Source: CAYXOX01 sp964466745
GTDB taxonomy: Bacteria > Pseudomonadota > Alphaproteobacteria > Rhodobacterales > Rhodobacteraceae
DNA: 12,985 nucleotides
Direction of reading: 5' to 3'
NCBI GenBank assembly: GCA_964466745.1
Contig: CAYXOX010000082.1
Span: 1-12,985, forward strand
Positions 6,862 through 12,985 of the stretch are shown one piece after another. A program made the translations under genes and the position numbers. Numbering within the stretch: the stretch's first letter is position 1; every line of letters starts with the position of its first letter. The notes under the pieces were generated by a model. The model was not told the origin of the DNA. It worked only from the letters and a program-made list of their open reading frames with translations, and ran no database searches.

Positions 6862-7863
6862 TCAGAAGTCGAAATCGTCGATGTTGTCGGGGGTGAAGGT
6901 CGTCAACTCGGCCTGCGTGTTGATGACGTTCTTGTCCTCGATGGTGACGGTGCCGAGGTTCGGCACGTCGAAGGTGTTGCCCGGCGCGATCTCGATCTCG
7001 CCGTTGCGCACGCCCACGGCGAAATGCGCCGCAAGCCAGCCCTGGTTGTACGGGCTCCAGAGCTGGAACGCCTCCACGGTGCCGTCCTTGATGAAGGGCC
7101 GCATCTGGTTGGGCGTGCCGAGGCCGGTGAGCTTGACCTCGTCCGCCTTTCCGGCCGACTGCAGCACCTGCGCTGCGGCGGCAACACCCACCGTGGTGGG
7201 CGAGATGATGCCGCGCAGGTTGGGATAGGTCTGCAGCAGCGCCTCGGCCTCGGTGGTGGATTTCTGCGGCTCGTCATCGCCGTAGACGGTGGCCACCAGC
7301 TCCATGTTGGCGTATTTCGGATCGTTCTCCAGCACGTCCTCCATCGCGGCGATCCAGGTGTTCTGGTCGGGCGCGTCGGTGGTGGCCGAGAGGATCGCGA
7401 TTTCGCCCTCGTAGCCGATCATGGAGCCGAGAAGCTCCACCTGGTTGGGCCCCGTCTTGGTGAAGTCCACCGGCAGGATGCCGGCGTCGCGGTGCTCCTC
7501 GTTGCCCACGAGATCGCCGTTGACGGCCAGCACCAGGATCCCCCGCGAACGGGCCCGGTCGAGGACCTGGTTGAGCGCGTCGGGCGAGTTCGGCGAGATC
7601 GCGATCACGTCCACGCCGCGCTGGATCTGCGCCGTGATGAAGGGGATCTGCGAGGTCGCCTCGGCGGTGGCCGGCGCGGCCTGGGTAAAGGTGCAGCCGA
7701 GCTCGGCGCAGGCGTCCTCGAAGCCGCCAACGAGGCTGTCGAAATAGGGGTTCCCGGTGTTCTTCGGGATGTAGACGATATCCACCGTGTCTTGAGCGGC
7801 GGCGGCGGTGCCGAGCGCCATGGCGGCGGCGGCGACGCTTGCGAGCAGTGTTCTGCGTTTCAT
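6862..7863 (-). CDS. rhaS: Periplasmic sugar-binding protein, RhaS/LsrB type (ABC transporter)
   Basis: A 333-residue type I periplasmic binding protein. The signal peptide MKRRTLLASVAAAAMALG continues to a cleavage site near residues 22-24 (AAAAQ/DTVD). The mature part starts VDIVYIPKNTGNPYFDSLVGG, followed by QIPFITAQIQRGVDVIAISPNSPDAL and a later GLGTPNQMRPFIKDGTV hinge region. These are typical of the rhamnose/AI-2 binding-protein group. It would capture the sugar in the periplasm and deliver it to the RhaPQ-like permease. GAGGAGG lies 10 nt before the ATG. It sits 48 nt after the last permease gene and is followed by a strong hairpin, which fits the usual need for excess binding protein. 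The rhamnose assignment leans on the adjacent mutarotase; an L-fucose or related ligand is possible. Confidence 0.88.
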   Translation of the reverse strand: MKRRTLLASVAAAAMALGTAAAAQDTVDIVYIPKNTGNPYFDSLVGGFEDACAELGCTFTQAAPATAEATSQIPFITAQIQRGVDVIAISPNSPDALNQVLDRARSRGILVLAVNGDLVGNEEHRDAGILPVDFTKTGPNQVELLGSMIGYEGEIAILSATTDAPDQNTWIAAMEDVLENDPKYANMELVATVYGDDEPQKSTTEAEALLQTYPNLRGIISPTTVGVAAAAQVLQSAGKADEVKLTGLGTPNQMRPFIKDGTVEAFQLWSPYNQGWLAAHFAVGVRNGEIEIAPGNTFDVPNLGTVTIEDKNVINTQAELTTFTPDNIDDFDF

Positions 7864-7911
7864 GGTCGGGTGTCCTCCTCTGATATACCCGGTGGTAGGC
7901 GCCCGCGCCGG

Positions 7912-8919
7912 TTATCTCTGTGTGCGGGCGTAGATGAAATTGGTCGCGATGATCGACACGATGAGCAGGAAGCCCATCACGATCAGCTGCGAGGTGATGG
8001 CGATGTTGGCCACGTTCATGCCGGTGGCGATGACGATGAGCAGCCAGGCGGCAAGGAAGGTGCCGCCGATGGAGCCGCGGCCCCCGAAGATGTAGGTTCC
8101 GCCCAGCATCACCATCAGCACCATCTGCAGCTCGCCGCCCGTGGCCATGTCGTAGCGTACGGAGGCGAGCCGCGAGGCCGTCAGCATGCCGGCGACCGAG
8201 CTTGTCATCCCAAGCAGGATGAACAGGCCCATCTTGATGCGGCGCACGCGGATTCCGGCGTGCCTCGCGGCCTCCGGCGAGGTGCCGATCTGGTAGATCT
8301 GCCGCCCCGTGACGGTGAGGGCGAGGAACACGCCAAGCACCAGCGCTGCCGCGAAGAAGATGACCACGGGGATCGGCACGCCGAACCAGTATTTCCAGTC
8401 GATCCCGATGAACCAGGTGGGAAACCCGCTGATCGAACGGTCGCCGGCGATCACCTGCGCGAGGCCGCGAAAGAGCGTGAGGGTGCCGATCGTCACGATG
8501 ATCGACGGCAGGCCGAACCAAAGCACCAGCACGCCGTTGAAGGCCCCCATGAGCGCGCCGATCACGAGCGAGGCGGCCATGGCAACGCCGATGGGCAGGC
8601 CGGCCTGGAACAGCCAGGCGAACACGCAGGCCGATAGGGCCATCTGCGCGGCCGGGCTGAGATCGATCTCGCCCGAAATGATGATGAGCGTCAGCACCAG
8701 CGCGATGAGCGCGTACTCGACGTAGAAGGTGGCGCTTTCGAGAATGAACGTCGTGTCGGCGAAGAAGGGCGAAAGCTGCGTTGCCACGATGAAGGCCAGG
8801 ATCAGCAGCCCCAGCGTCATCGTCTCGGGGCGGATCAGGATGACCTGCCAGAGCGGGCGCGCCTCGGCCGCCTCGTGCGAGGAGAGCTTGGGCGCCGCGG
8901 TATCGGTCGTCTCGCTCAT
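7912..8919 (-). CDS. rhaQ: Sugar ABC transporter permease, RhaQ-like
   Basis: A 335-residue inner-membrane permease of the BPD_transp_2 (AraH/RbsC/LsrC-D) family with about nine or ten predicted hydrophobic helices after a roughly 30-residue cytoplasmic N-terminus. Family features include SGEIDLSPAAQM (82-93), FGLPSIIVTIGTLTLFRG (135-152) and the ATPase-contact motif TSPEAARHAGIRVRRI (213-228). It would pair with the RhaP-like subunit to form the membrane channel. Its ATG overlaps the stop of rhaP by 4 nt (ATGA), with GAGGAG 8 nt upstream, indicating coupled translation. I chose the symbol by gene order after rhaT and rhaP, as in the Rhizobium rhamnose locus; which permease is P or Q is conventional. 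Confidence 0.88.
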   Translation of the reverse strand: MSETTDTAAPKLSSHEAAEARPLWQVILIRPETMTLGLLILAFIVATQLSPFFADTTFILESATFYVEYALIALVLTLIIISGEIDLSPAAQMALSACVFAWLFQAGLPIGVAMAASLVIGALMGAFNGVLVLWFGLPSIIVTIGTLTLFRGLAQVIAGDRSISGFPTWFIGIDWKYWFGVPIPVVIFFAAALVLGVFLALTVTGRQIYQIGTSPEAARHAGIRVRRIKMGLFILLGMTSSVAGMLTASRLASVRYDMATGGELQMVLMVMLGGTYIFGGRGSIGGTFLAAWLLIVIATGMNVANIAITSQLIVMGFLLIVSIIATNFIYARTQR

Positions 8920-9899
8920 GTACCGCTCCTCGCCTCCGCCATGGCCCGCGCCGTGCGGTCGCGGACCGACTTGTCGATCAGCAGCGCCAGCACGATGACG
9001 GCGCCGTTGAACACGTCCTGCCAGAAGGCGGACACCCCGAGTATGGGAAGCGCCACCGAGACCATGCCGAGCAGCAGCACGCCGAGGACGGTGCCCAGCA
9101 CCGTGCCCACGCCGCCGTTGATGGACACCCCGCCCACCACCACCGCCGCGATCACCACGAACTCGAAGCCCAGGCCTGTGATCCCGGGGTTCACGTAGCC
9201 GAAGCGCGAGGCGTAGAGCACCCCGGCCAGCCCGGCGAGCGCCCCCGAGAGCGCGAAGACGAGCAGCGTCACCCGCACCACCTTGATGCCCCTGAGCGGC
9301 GCGGCGTCGGGGTTCGAGCCGAGCGCGTAGATCTGCCGGCCGATGCGCGTGTGATCGAGGAAGAGGTAGGTGAGCGCCGCCACGGCGAAGGCGATGATCA
9401 CGAGCCAGGGAATACCGAAGAGCGGGGAGGTCTGCGACAGCGCGATCAGCGGCCGCGGAATGAACTGCGGATCGACCTGCCGCGCATCGGAGACGAGGAA
9501 GGTCAGCCCGCGGTAGAGGCTCAGCGTGCCGAGCGTGACGATGATCGAAGGAAGGCGGAAAAGCACCACGAGCAACCCGTTGAGCAGGCCGAGCCCCGTG
9601 CCCACGACGATGGCCGCGATCACCCCCACCATGATCGGAACCTCCGGCAGATCGCGGAAGATCATGCCGGCAACGATCGACGAAAACGCAAGGATCGAGC
9701 CGATGGACAGATCCACGTGCCTGGCCACGAGCACCATCATCTGCCCCATGGCCGCGATGAGGATGAGCGGTATGGCCAACGCCACGATCCGCGCTGTCTC
9801 CAGCGTGAGGAAACGCGGGGATATCGCCCCCACGACGAGGGCGATGAGCGCAATAAGCAGCAGGATACCCAGTTCGCGGCGCTGCAGAAGTAGGGTCAT
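8916..9899 (-). CDS. rhaP: Sugar ABC transporter permease, RhaP-like
   Basis: A 327-residue polytopic inner-membrane protein of the BPD_transp_2 family, very hydrophobic throughout. It carries ARHVDLSIGSILA (59-71), RLPSIIVTLGTLSLYRG (115-131) and the cytoplasmic loop GSNPDAAPLRGIKVVRV (194-210) that contacts the ATPase. It is clearly related to the downstream permease in motif order, as expected for a heterodimeric channel that arose by duplication. The ATG overlaps the end of the ATPase gene by 4 nt, and its own stop overlaps the start of rhaQ by 4 nt. ATPase and both permeases are therefore a strictly coupled translational unit. Confidence 0.88.
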   Translation of the reverse strand: MTLLLQRRELGILLLIALIALVVGAISPRFLTLETARIVALAIPLILIAAMGQMMVLVARHVDLSIGSILAFSSIVAGMIFRDLPEVPIMVGVIAAIVVGTGLGLLNGLLVVLFRLPSIIVTLGTLSLYRGLTFLVSDARQVDPQFIPRPLIALSQTSPLFGIPWLVIIAFAVAALTYLFLDHTRIGRQIYALGSNPDAAPLRGIKVVRVTLLVFALSGALAGLAGVLYASRFGYVNPGITGLGFEFVVIAAVVVGGVSINGGVGTVLGTVLGVLLLGMVSVALPILGVSAFWQDVFNGAVIVLALLIDKSVRDRTARAMAEARSGT

Positions 9900-11419
9900 G
9901 CCGCTTGCTCCCCTGCCGCGGCGCGTGGCACGGCGGCGCGCATGACGCTTTCCTGGGTTGCCTCGGCGCGGGGGATCTCGGCCGTCAGCACGCCCTCGGC
10001 CATCACGAGGATGCGGTCGCAGAGCGCCAGAAGCTCCGGAAGTTCGGAGGAGATGAGCAGGATCGCCTTACCCTCCTCGGCGAGCGCGCCGATCTCGTCG
10101 TAGAACTCGGCTTTCACGCCCACGTCGATGCCGCGGGTGGGCTCGTCGAGGATCAGCACCGAGGGGTCCGTGTGCAGCCAGCGGGCCAGGATCGCCTTCT
10201 GCTGGTTGCCGCCTGAGAGCTCCATGATCGGCTGGCGCAAGGTCGCGAGGCGGATCTTCAGCTTTTTCACCGAGGCCTGCGCCAGGGCGCGCACCCGCGA
10301 CGCGCTGATGAAGCCCCGCGGCGCGATCTGGCCGGGCACGGCGGCGGTGATGTTATGCTCCACCGACATGGTTCCGAAGATGCCGGCAACCGCGCGGTCC
10401 TCGGGCACGAAGGCGAGGCCAAGCTCGATGGCCTGCGACGGATCGGCGATCGTGACCTGCTTGCCGGCCACCTGGATCGTTCCGCGCTCGGCCGGCGCGA
10501 TGCCGAAGATCGCCCGCGCCACATCCGTCCGCCCCGCGCCGACGAGCCCGGCAACGCCCACGATCTCGCCGCGACGCACGGAGAACGATATGTCGCGGAA
10601 GGCCCCGGGCTTCGTCAGGCCCGAAACCTCGAGGGCCGGCTCGCCGATGCGGGCACGGTGCTTGTGGATGTAGTCCTTCACCGGGCGGCCGATCATCATG
10701 CGGATGATGTCGGCGTCCGCGAGATCGGCCACGTTATCGGTGCCGACGAGGCGACCGTCGCGGAACACGGTCGCACGGTCGCAGAGCGCACGCACCTCCT
10801 CGAGCCGGTGCGAGATGAAGACGATCGTGCGCCCCTCGTCGCGAAGACGGCGGGCGATGGTGAAGAGCGTGTCCACCTCCTTGGGGGTGAGCGGCGCGGT
10901 CGGCTCGTCCATGATGATGAGCTTCGAATCGCTGTCGAGCGCCCGCGCGATTTCCACCATCTGCTGATCGGCGATGGACAGGCCGCGCATGGGGCGGCTC
11001 ACGTCGATCCGCACGCCCAGCATGTCCATGAGTTCGCGCCCGCGGGCGGCGATCTCCGCCCAGCGCACCCGGCCGAGCGCGGCCTCCTCGCCGCGCCCCA
11101 GAACGAGGTTCTCGGCAACGGAAAGGTCGGGGAACGAAATCGGCTCCTGGTGGATGAGCGTGATCCCGAGCCGCTGCGCGGCGAGCGGCGAGGGAACCTC
11201 GATCCGGCGACCCTCCATGCTGAGCGTGCCGCGCGTGGGGCGATGCACACCGGCGAGGATCTTGGCGAAGGTGGATTTTCCCGCGCCGTTCTCACCGAGG
11301 AGCGCATGGATCTCGCCCGGGGCGAGATCGAGATCGACGTCGCTGAGCACTTCGACCCCGGCGAACTGCTTGGAGATGCCGCGCGCCGAGACGAGGGCTG
11401 CCTGGGAAGCCTCGGCCAA
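9896..11419 (-). CDS. rhaT: Sugar ABC transporter ATPase with two nucleotide-binding domains, RhaT-like
   Basis: A 507-residue double ABC ATPase. Domain 1 has Walker A GENGAGKST (42-50), IHQEPISFPDLSVAENLVLG (89-108), a sugar-type signature LSIADQQM (147-154), Walker B LIIMDEPTA (167-175) and the H-loop in FISHR. Domain 2 has a degenerate Walker A GLVGAGRTD (291-299, Arg instead of Lys), signature LSGGNQQK (401-408), Walker B VLILDEPTRGID (421-432) and ISSELPEL in place of the H-loop. This asymmetry is normal for monosaccharide ATPases. The FPDLSVAENL segment is typical of RhaT/LsrA. The start codon is TTG, with GGAG 7 nt upstream and no ATG or GTG nearby. It begins 2 nt after the aldo/keto reductase stop codon, so the two are probably coupled. 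'rhaT' follows Rhizobium usage and is not the E. coli rhamnose-proton symporter. Confidence 0.9.
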   Translation of the reverse strand: MAEASQAALVSARGISKQFAGVEVLSDVDLDLAPGEIHALLGENGAGKSTFAKILAGVHRPTRGTLSMEGRRIEVPSPLAAQRLGITLIHQEPISFPDLSVAENLVLGRGEEAALGRVRWAEIAARGRELMDMLGVRIDVSRPMRGLSIADQQMVEIARALDSDSKLIIMDEPTAPLTPKEVDTLFTIARRLRDEGRTIVFISHRLEEVRALCDRATVFRDGRLVGTDNVADLADADIIRMMIGRPVKDYIHKHRARIGEPALEVSGLTKPGAFRDISFSVRRGEIVGVAGLVGAGRTDVARAIFGIAPAERGTIQVAGKQVTIADPSQAIELGLAFVPEDRAVAGIFGTMSVEHNITAAVPGQIAPRGFISASRVRALAQASVKKLKIRLATLRQPIMELSGGNQQKAILARWLHTDPSVLILDEPTRGIDVGVKAEFYDEIGALAEEGKAILLISSELPELLALCDRILVMAEGVLTAEIPRAEATQESVMRAAVPRAAAGEQAA

Positions 11420-11421
11420 GC

Positions 11422-12462
11422 TCAGGCTCCGCCCTGGCCCGGAACGGGCGCATCCGGAACGATCAGCCCCTTCTCCTTGAGATCTTTCCAGAAGGCGCCG
11501 GGGATCGCCATGTCCAGCAGCTCGGCGTTTTGCGTCACCTCCCCGGGCTTGGCAGCGCCGGGAATGATGGAGGCGACGGCTGGATGGGCCAGAGGGAATT
11601 GCAGAGCCGCCGCCGGCAGGGGCACACCATGGGCCTCGGCCACCGACTGCAAGCCGCGCACCTTCTCCTGCACCGCCGGCGGGGCCTTGTCGTAGGCATA
11701 GGTCGCGCCGTCACCCGCCCCCGTCACGAGGATGCCGGACGCGTAGGGAGCGCCGACGATCACCGAGATCCCGCGGCGCAGGCAATCGGCCATGCCGCGG
11801 TGCAGGCTGTCCTGGTCGGCGAGCGTGTAGGGCATCGCGACCAGGAGGAAATCGAGATCGACCTCGGTGGCCACGTTCTCGAAGGCCTCGTTGGTGTTGA
11901 TCCCCATTCCGAAGGCCTTGATGTCGCCGGAGGCCTTGAGCTCCTCGAGCGCCTTCACGCCCGTTTCGGCGAGCTCGCGCCGGTGGCGCATGTAAGTTTC
12001 GGGCTCGTGGTAGGCGGCATCGAGATCGTGGATCACGAGGGCATCCACCGTGTCGAGCCCCAGGCGCTGCAAGGCCTGCTCGTAGCTGCGCAGGATGCCG
12101 TCGCGGCTGTAGTCGAAACGGACCTCGAAGCGCAGGCCGCCCGCCCAGGGCGCACGGTCGAAGCTGGCGGGATCGACTGGCCGGTGAAGCGTGCGGCCGA
12201 CCTTGGTGGAAATCTGGAAATCGCTGCGCGGCATCGTTCGCAGGAAGCCGCCCACGCGGTGCTCGGAGAGCCCGCGGCCGTACCACGGAGCGGTATCGAA
12301 ATAGCGCACGCCGGCAGCCCAGGCGGCCTCGAGCGTGGCGCGCGAAGTGGCTTCGTCGACGGGGCCGTAGAGCTCGCCGAGATGGGCCGAACCGAACCCG
12401 AAGACGGGCAACTCGAGCTCGGTGCGCCCGATGGCACGCCGCTCCTCCATCCGATGGGCCAA
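11422..12462 (-). CDS. Aldo/keto reductase, sugar 1-dehydrogenase type (L-fucose / D-threo-aldose 1-dehydrogenase-like)
   Basis: A 346-residue (beta/alpha)8 NAD(P)-dependent oxidoreductase. The AKR catalytic tetrad is visible: D56 and Y61 in FDTAPWYGRG, K87 in ISTKVGR and H145 in LVIHDLD. N-terminal GFGSAHLGELYG and C-terminal SIIPGAAKPGEV (cofactor region) fit the subgroup containing D-threo-aldose 1-dehydrogenase, L-fucose dehydrogenase and pyridoxal 4-dehydrogenase. These oxidise an aldose C1 to the lactone. In this operon that would be the first oxidative step on the imported 6-deoxyhexose. It is the promoter-proximal gene. I choose the TTG start at 12462 because GGGAGGAG lies exactly 6 nt upstream; the ATG at 12450 would be 18 nt from that site. 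A longer open frame continues to 12633 but crosses the operator region and is not credible. Substrate is inferred, not shown. Confidence 0.87.
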   Translation of the reverse strand: MAHRMEERRAIGRTELELPVFGFGSAHLGELYGPVDEATSRATLEAAWAAGVRYFDTAPWYGRGLSEHRVGGFLRTMPRSDFQISTKVGRTLHRPVDPASFDRAPWAGGLRFEVRFDYSRDGILRSYEQALQRLGLDTVDALVIHDLDAAYHEPETYMRHRRELAETGVKALEELKASGDIKAFGMGINTNEAFENVATEVDLDFLLVAMPYTLADQDSLHRGMADCLRRGISVIVGAPYASGILVTGAGDGATYAYDKAPPAVQEKVRGLQSVAEAHGVPLPAAALQFPLAHPAVASIIPGAAKPGEVTQNAELLDMAIPGAFWKDLKEKGLIVPDAPVPGQGGA

Positions 12463-12468
12463 GGTCTT

Positions 12469-12476
12469 CTCCTCCC
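12469..12476 (-). promoter_or_regulatory. Ribosome binding site deciding a TTG start of the aldo/keto reductase
   Basis: On the minus strand GGGAGGAG is followed by six bases (AAGACC) and then TTG. This is a near-ideal Shine-Dalgarno spacing for the TTG at 12462 and too far for the ATG at 12450, so it is the main evidence for the non-ATG start. Confidence 0.65.
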
Positions 12477-12521
12477 GCTTCCAGCGCGGGCCGGCAGCGC
12501 GGCCGACCCGTCGTTGGTGAA

Positions 12522-12553
12522 AACTTGTCAGACAAAAATTAGTTTGACAACTT
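12522..12553. promoter_or_regulatory. Putative two-site operator, GntR/FadR-type, between divergent sugar genes
   Basis: TTGTC-A-GACAA at 12525-12535 is a perfect 11-bp inverted repeat. A second, imperfect copy, TAGTTTGACAA, lies at 12540-12550, centred 15 bp away. The outer arms AACTTGTCA (12522-12530) and TGACAACTT (12545-12553) are also mutually inverted with one mismatch. The whole patch is AT-rich in otherwise very GC-rich DNA and sits between the divergent operon and lyase gene. TNGTNNNACNA-type palindromes are characteristic of FadR-subfamily GntR regulators, which commonly control sugar-acid catabolism. No regulator gene is present in the window, so the cognate protein is unknown. Confidence 0.65.
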
Positions 12554-12572
12554 TTTTTCTGCGGCGAACACT
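12544..12572 (+). promoter_or_regulatory. Candidate promoter for the divergent lyase gene
   Basis: TTGACA at 12544-12549 matches the sigma-70 -35 consensus exactly. At 17-bp spacing AACACT (12567-12572) is only a weak -10 (three of six). The -35 lies inside the second operator copy, so repressor binding would block it. I could not identify an equally clear minus-strand promoter for the large operon, although it should start in the same region. Confidence 0.45.
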
Positions 12573-12664
12573 TGGCCGTGAAAAGACGCGGTGAGAGTGG
12601 AGGAAACCGCTCCGTCGCGCGCGCCGTTTCCACGGCGCCAGGAGGAGGAGGCCGAGGCGCTCAG

Positions 12665-12985
12665 ATGAAGATCGCGGGAACCTACCCGATGGTCTACGCC
12701 TTTTTCGACGGCGCCGGCGCGTTGCGCCGCGACGCCGTGGAGGCGCAGGTTGCCGCCATCGTCGCCTCGGGCGCCGAAGGGGTCGCGGTGCTCGGCCTCG
12801 GCTCGGAGGTTTCCAAGCTCGGCCGCGCCGAACGGCGCGCGCTGCTCGGCTGGACGGTTTCCGCGGCGGCCGGACGGCTGCCCGTGGCGGCAACGATCTC
12901 GGCCGGCAACCTGTCCGACCTGATCGAGGAGGGGCGCGAGGCGCACGACGCCGGCGCGGCCTGGCTGATCCTGCAGCCCCCCCGC
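12665..12985 (+). CDS. DapA/KDG-aldolase-family lyase, N-terminal part (runs off the right edge)
   Basis: The first 107 codons of a class I pyruvate-dependent aldolase/DHDPS family protein, starting MKIAGTYPMVYAFFDGAGAL. Recognisable are the N-terminal 'TP/TYPMV..F' strand, the helix 'V..QV..IVASGAEGVAVLG' and the family loop, here GLGSE (44-48) where true dihydrodipicolinate synthase has GTTGE. 'LPVAATISAGN' and 'AHDAGAAWLILQPP' follow in the expected order. The altered GTTGE loop argues against lysine biosynthesis. It favours a sugar-acid lyase, such as a 2-keto-3-deoxy-sugar-acid aldolase giving pyruvate. The Schiff-base lysine is beyond the window. The ATG has GAGG 7 nt upstream and a longer AGGAGGAGGAG further back (12640-12650). 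It is transcribed away from the transporter operon, from the shared operator region. Confidence 0.85.
   Translation, partial: MKIAGTYPMVYAFFDGAGALRRDAVEAQVAAIVASGAEGVAVLGLGSEVSKLGRAERRALLGWTVSAAAGRLPVAATISAGNLSDLIEEGREAHDAGAAWLILQPPR

Noticed and set aside
7024..8637. Long plus-strand open frame across the binding-protein and permease genes
   Set aside because: The translation is His/Asp/Gly/Arg-rich with no domain structure, antisense to intact rhaS and rhaQ. It is a high-GC shadow.
6862..11419. AI-2 (Lsr) quorum-signal uptake system
   Set aside because: The transporter is homologous to Lsr, but there is no lsrK, lsrF or lsrG, and a rhamnose mutarotase and sugar dehydrogenase accompany it. 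A deoxysugar is the better reading, though ligand identity is not proven.
12463..12633. N-terminal extension of the aldo/keto reductase to a start at 12633
   Set aside because: The extension translates the AT-rich operator region into an unlike-family peptide. A well-placed ribosome site supports the TTG at 12462.

Overview
The window is very GC-rich (roughly two-thirds G+C by eye) with dense, often overlapping genes. It looks like chromosomal DNA of an alphaproteobacterium, most likely Rhodobacterales. The lineage is inferred from protein style and from the neighbourhood aroB-aroK / small ORF-ORF-xerD-corC, which I recall from that group; no search was run. I see no rRNA, tRNA, CRISPR array, insertion sequence, prophage or attachment site.

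Left block (1-4830), housekeeping. On the minus strand are the 5' end of aroB and all of aroK (shikimate pathway), overlapping by 8 nt. Divergent from them on the plus strand is a tightly packed run: a 51-residue one-helix membrane protein, an exported Ala-rich helical protein of unknown function (509 aa), the tyrosine recombinase XerD, and a CNNM/CBS/CorC-type membrane protein. The first three overlap, so they are probably translationally coupled.

Right block (4865-12985), accessory sugar uptake and catabolism. One long minus-strand operon reads, in transcription order: aldo/keto reductase (sugar 1-dehydrogenase type), RhaT-like double ATPase, RhaP-like and RhaQ-like permeases, RhaS-like periplasmic binding protein, RhaM-type L-rhamnose mutarotase, and an FAD-linked 2-hydroxyacid dehydrogenase. 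A divergent plus-strand gene at the right edge encodes the first 107 residues of a DapA/KDG-aldolase-family lyase. The roughly 200-nt divergent control region holds a short AT-rich patch with a perfect TTGTC-A-GACAA inverted repeat and a second, imperfect copy overlapping a TTGACA -35 hexamer. This resembles an operator for a GntR-family (FadR subfamily) repressor.

Taken together, the right block suggests a 6-deoxyhexose (L-rhamnose or L-fucose-like sugar) is imported by an ABC transporter, its anomers are equilibrated, and it is oxidised at C1 without phosphorylation. A pyruvate-forming aldolase would then cleave the keto-deoxy acid, and the FAD enzyme might oxidise a resulting 2-hydroxyacid such as lactate. 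No isomerase or kinase is seen. The lactonase, sugar-acid dehydratase and regulator needed for this route are not in the window and may lie beyond the right edge. The exact sugar is unresolved.

No clearly unprecedented system was found. The most useful leads are the unresolved substrate of the non-phosphorylative pathway, the two-site operator, a strong intra-operon hairpin directly after the binding-protein gene, and the unknown exported protein coupled to xerD.
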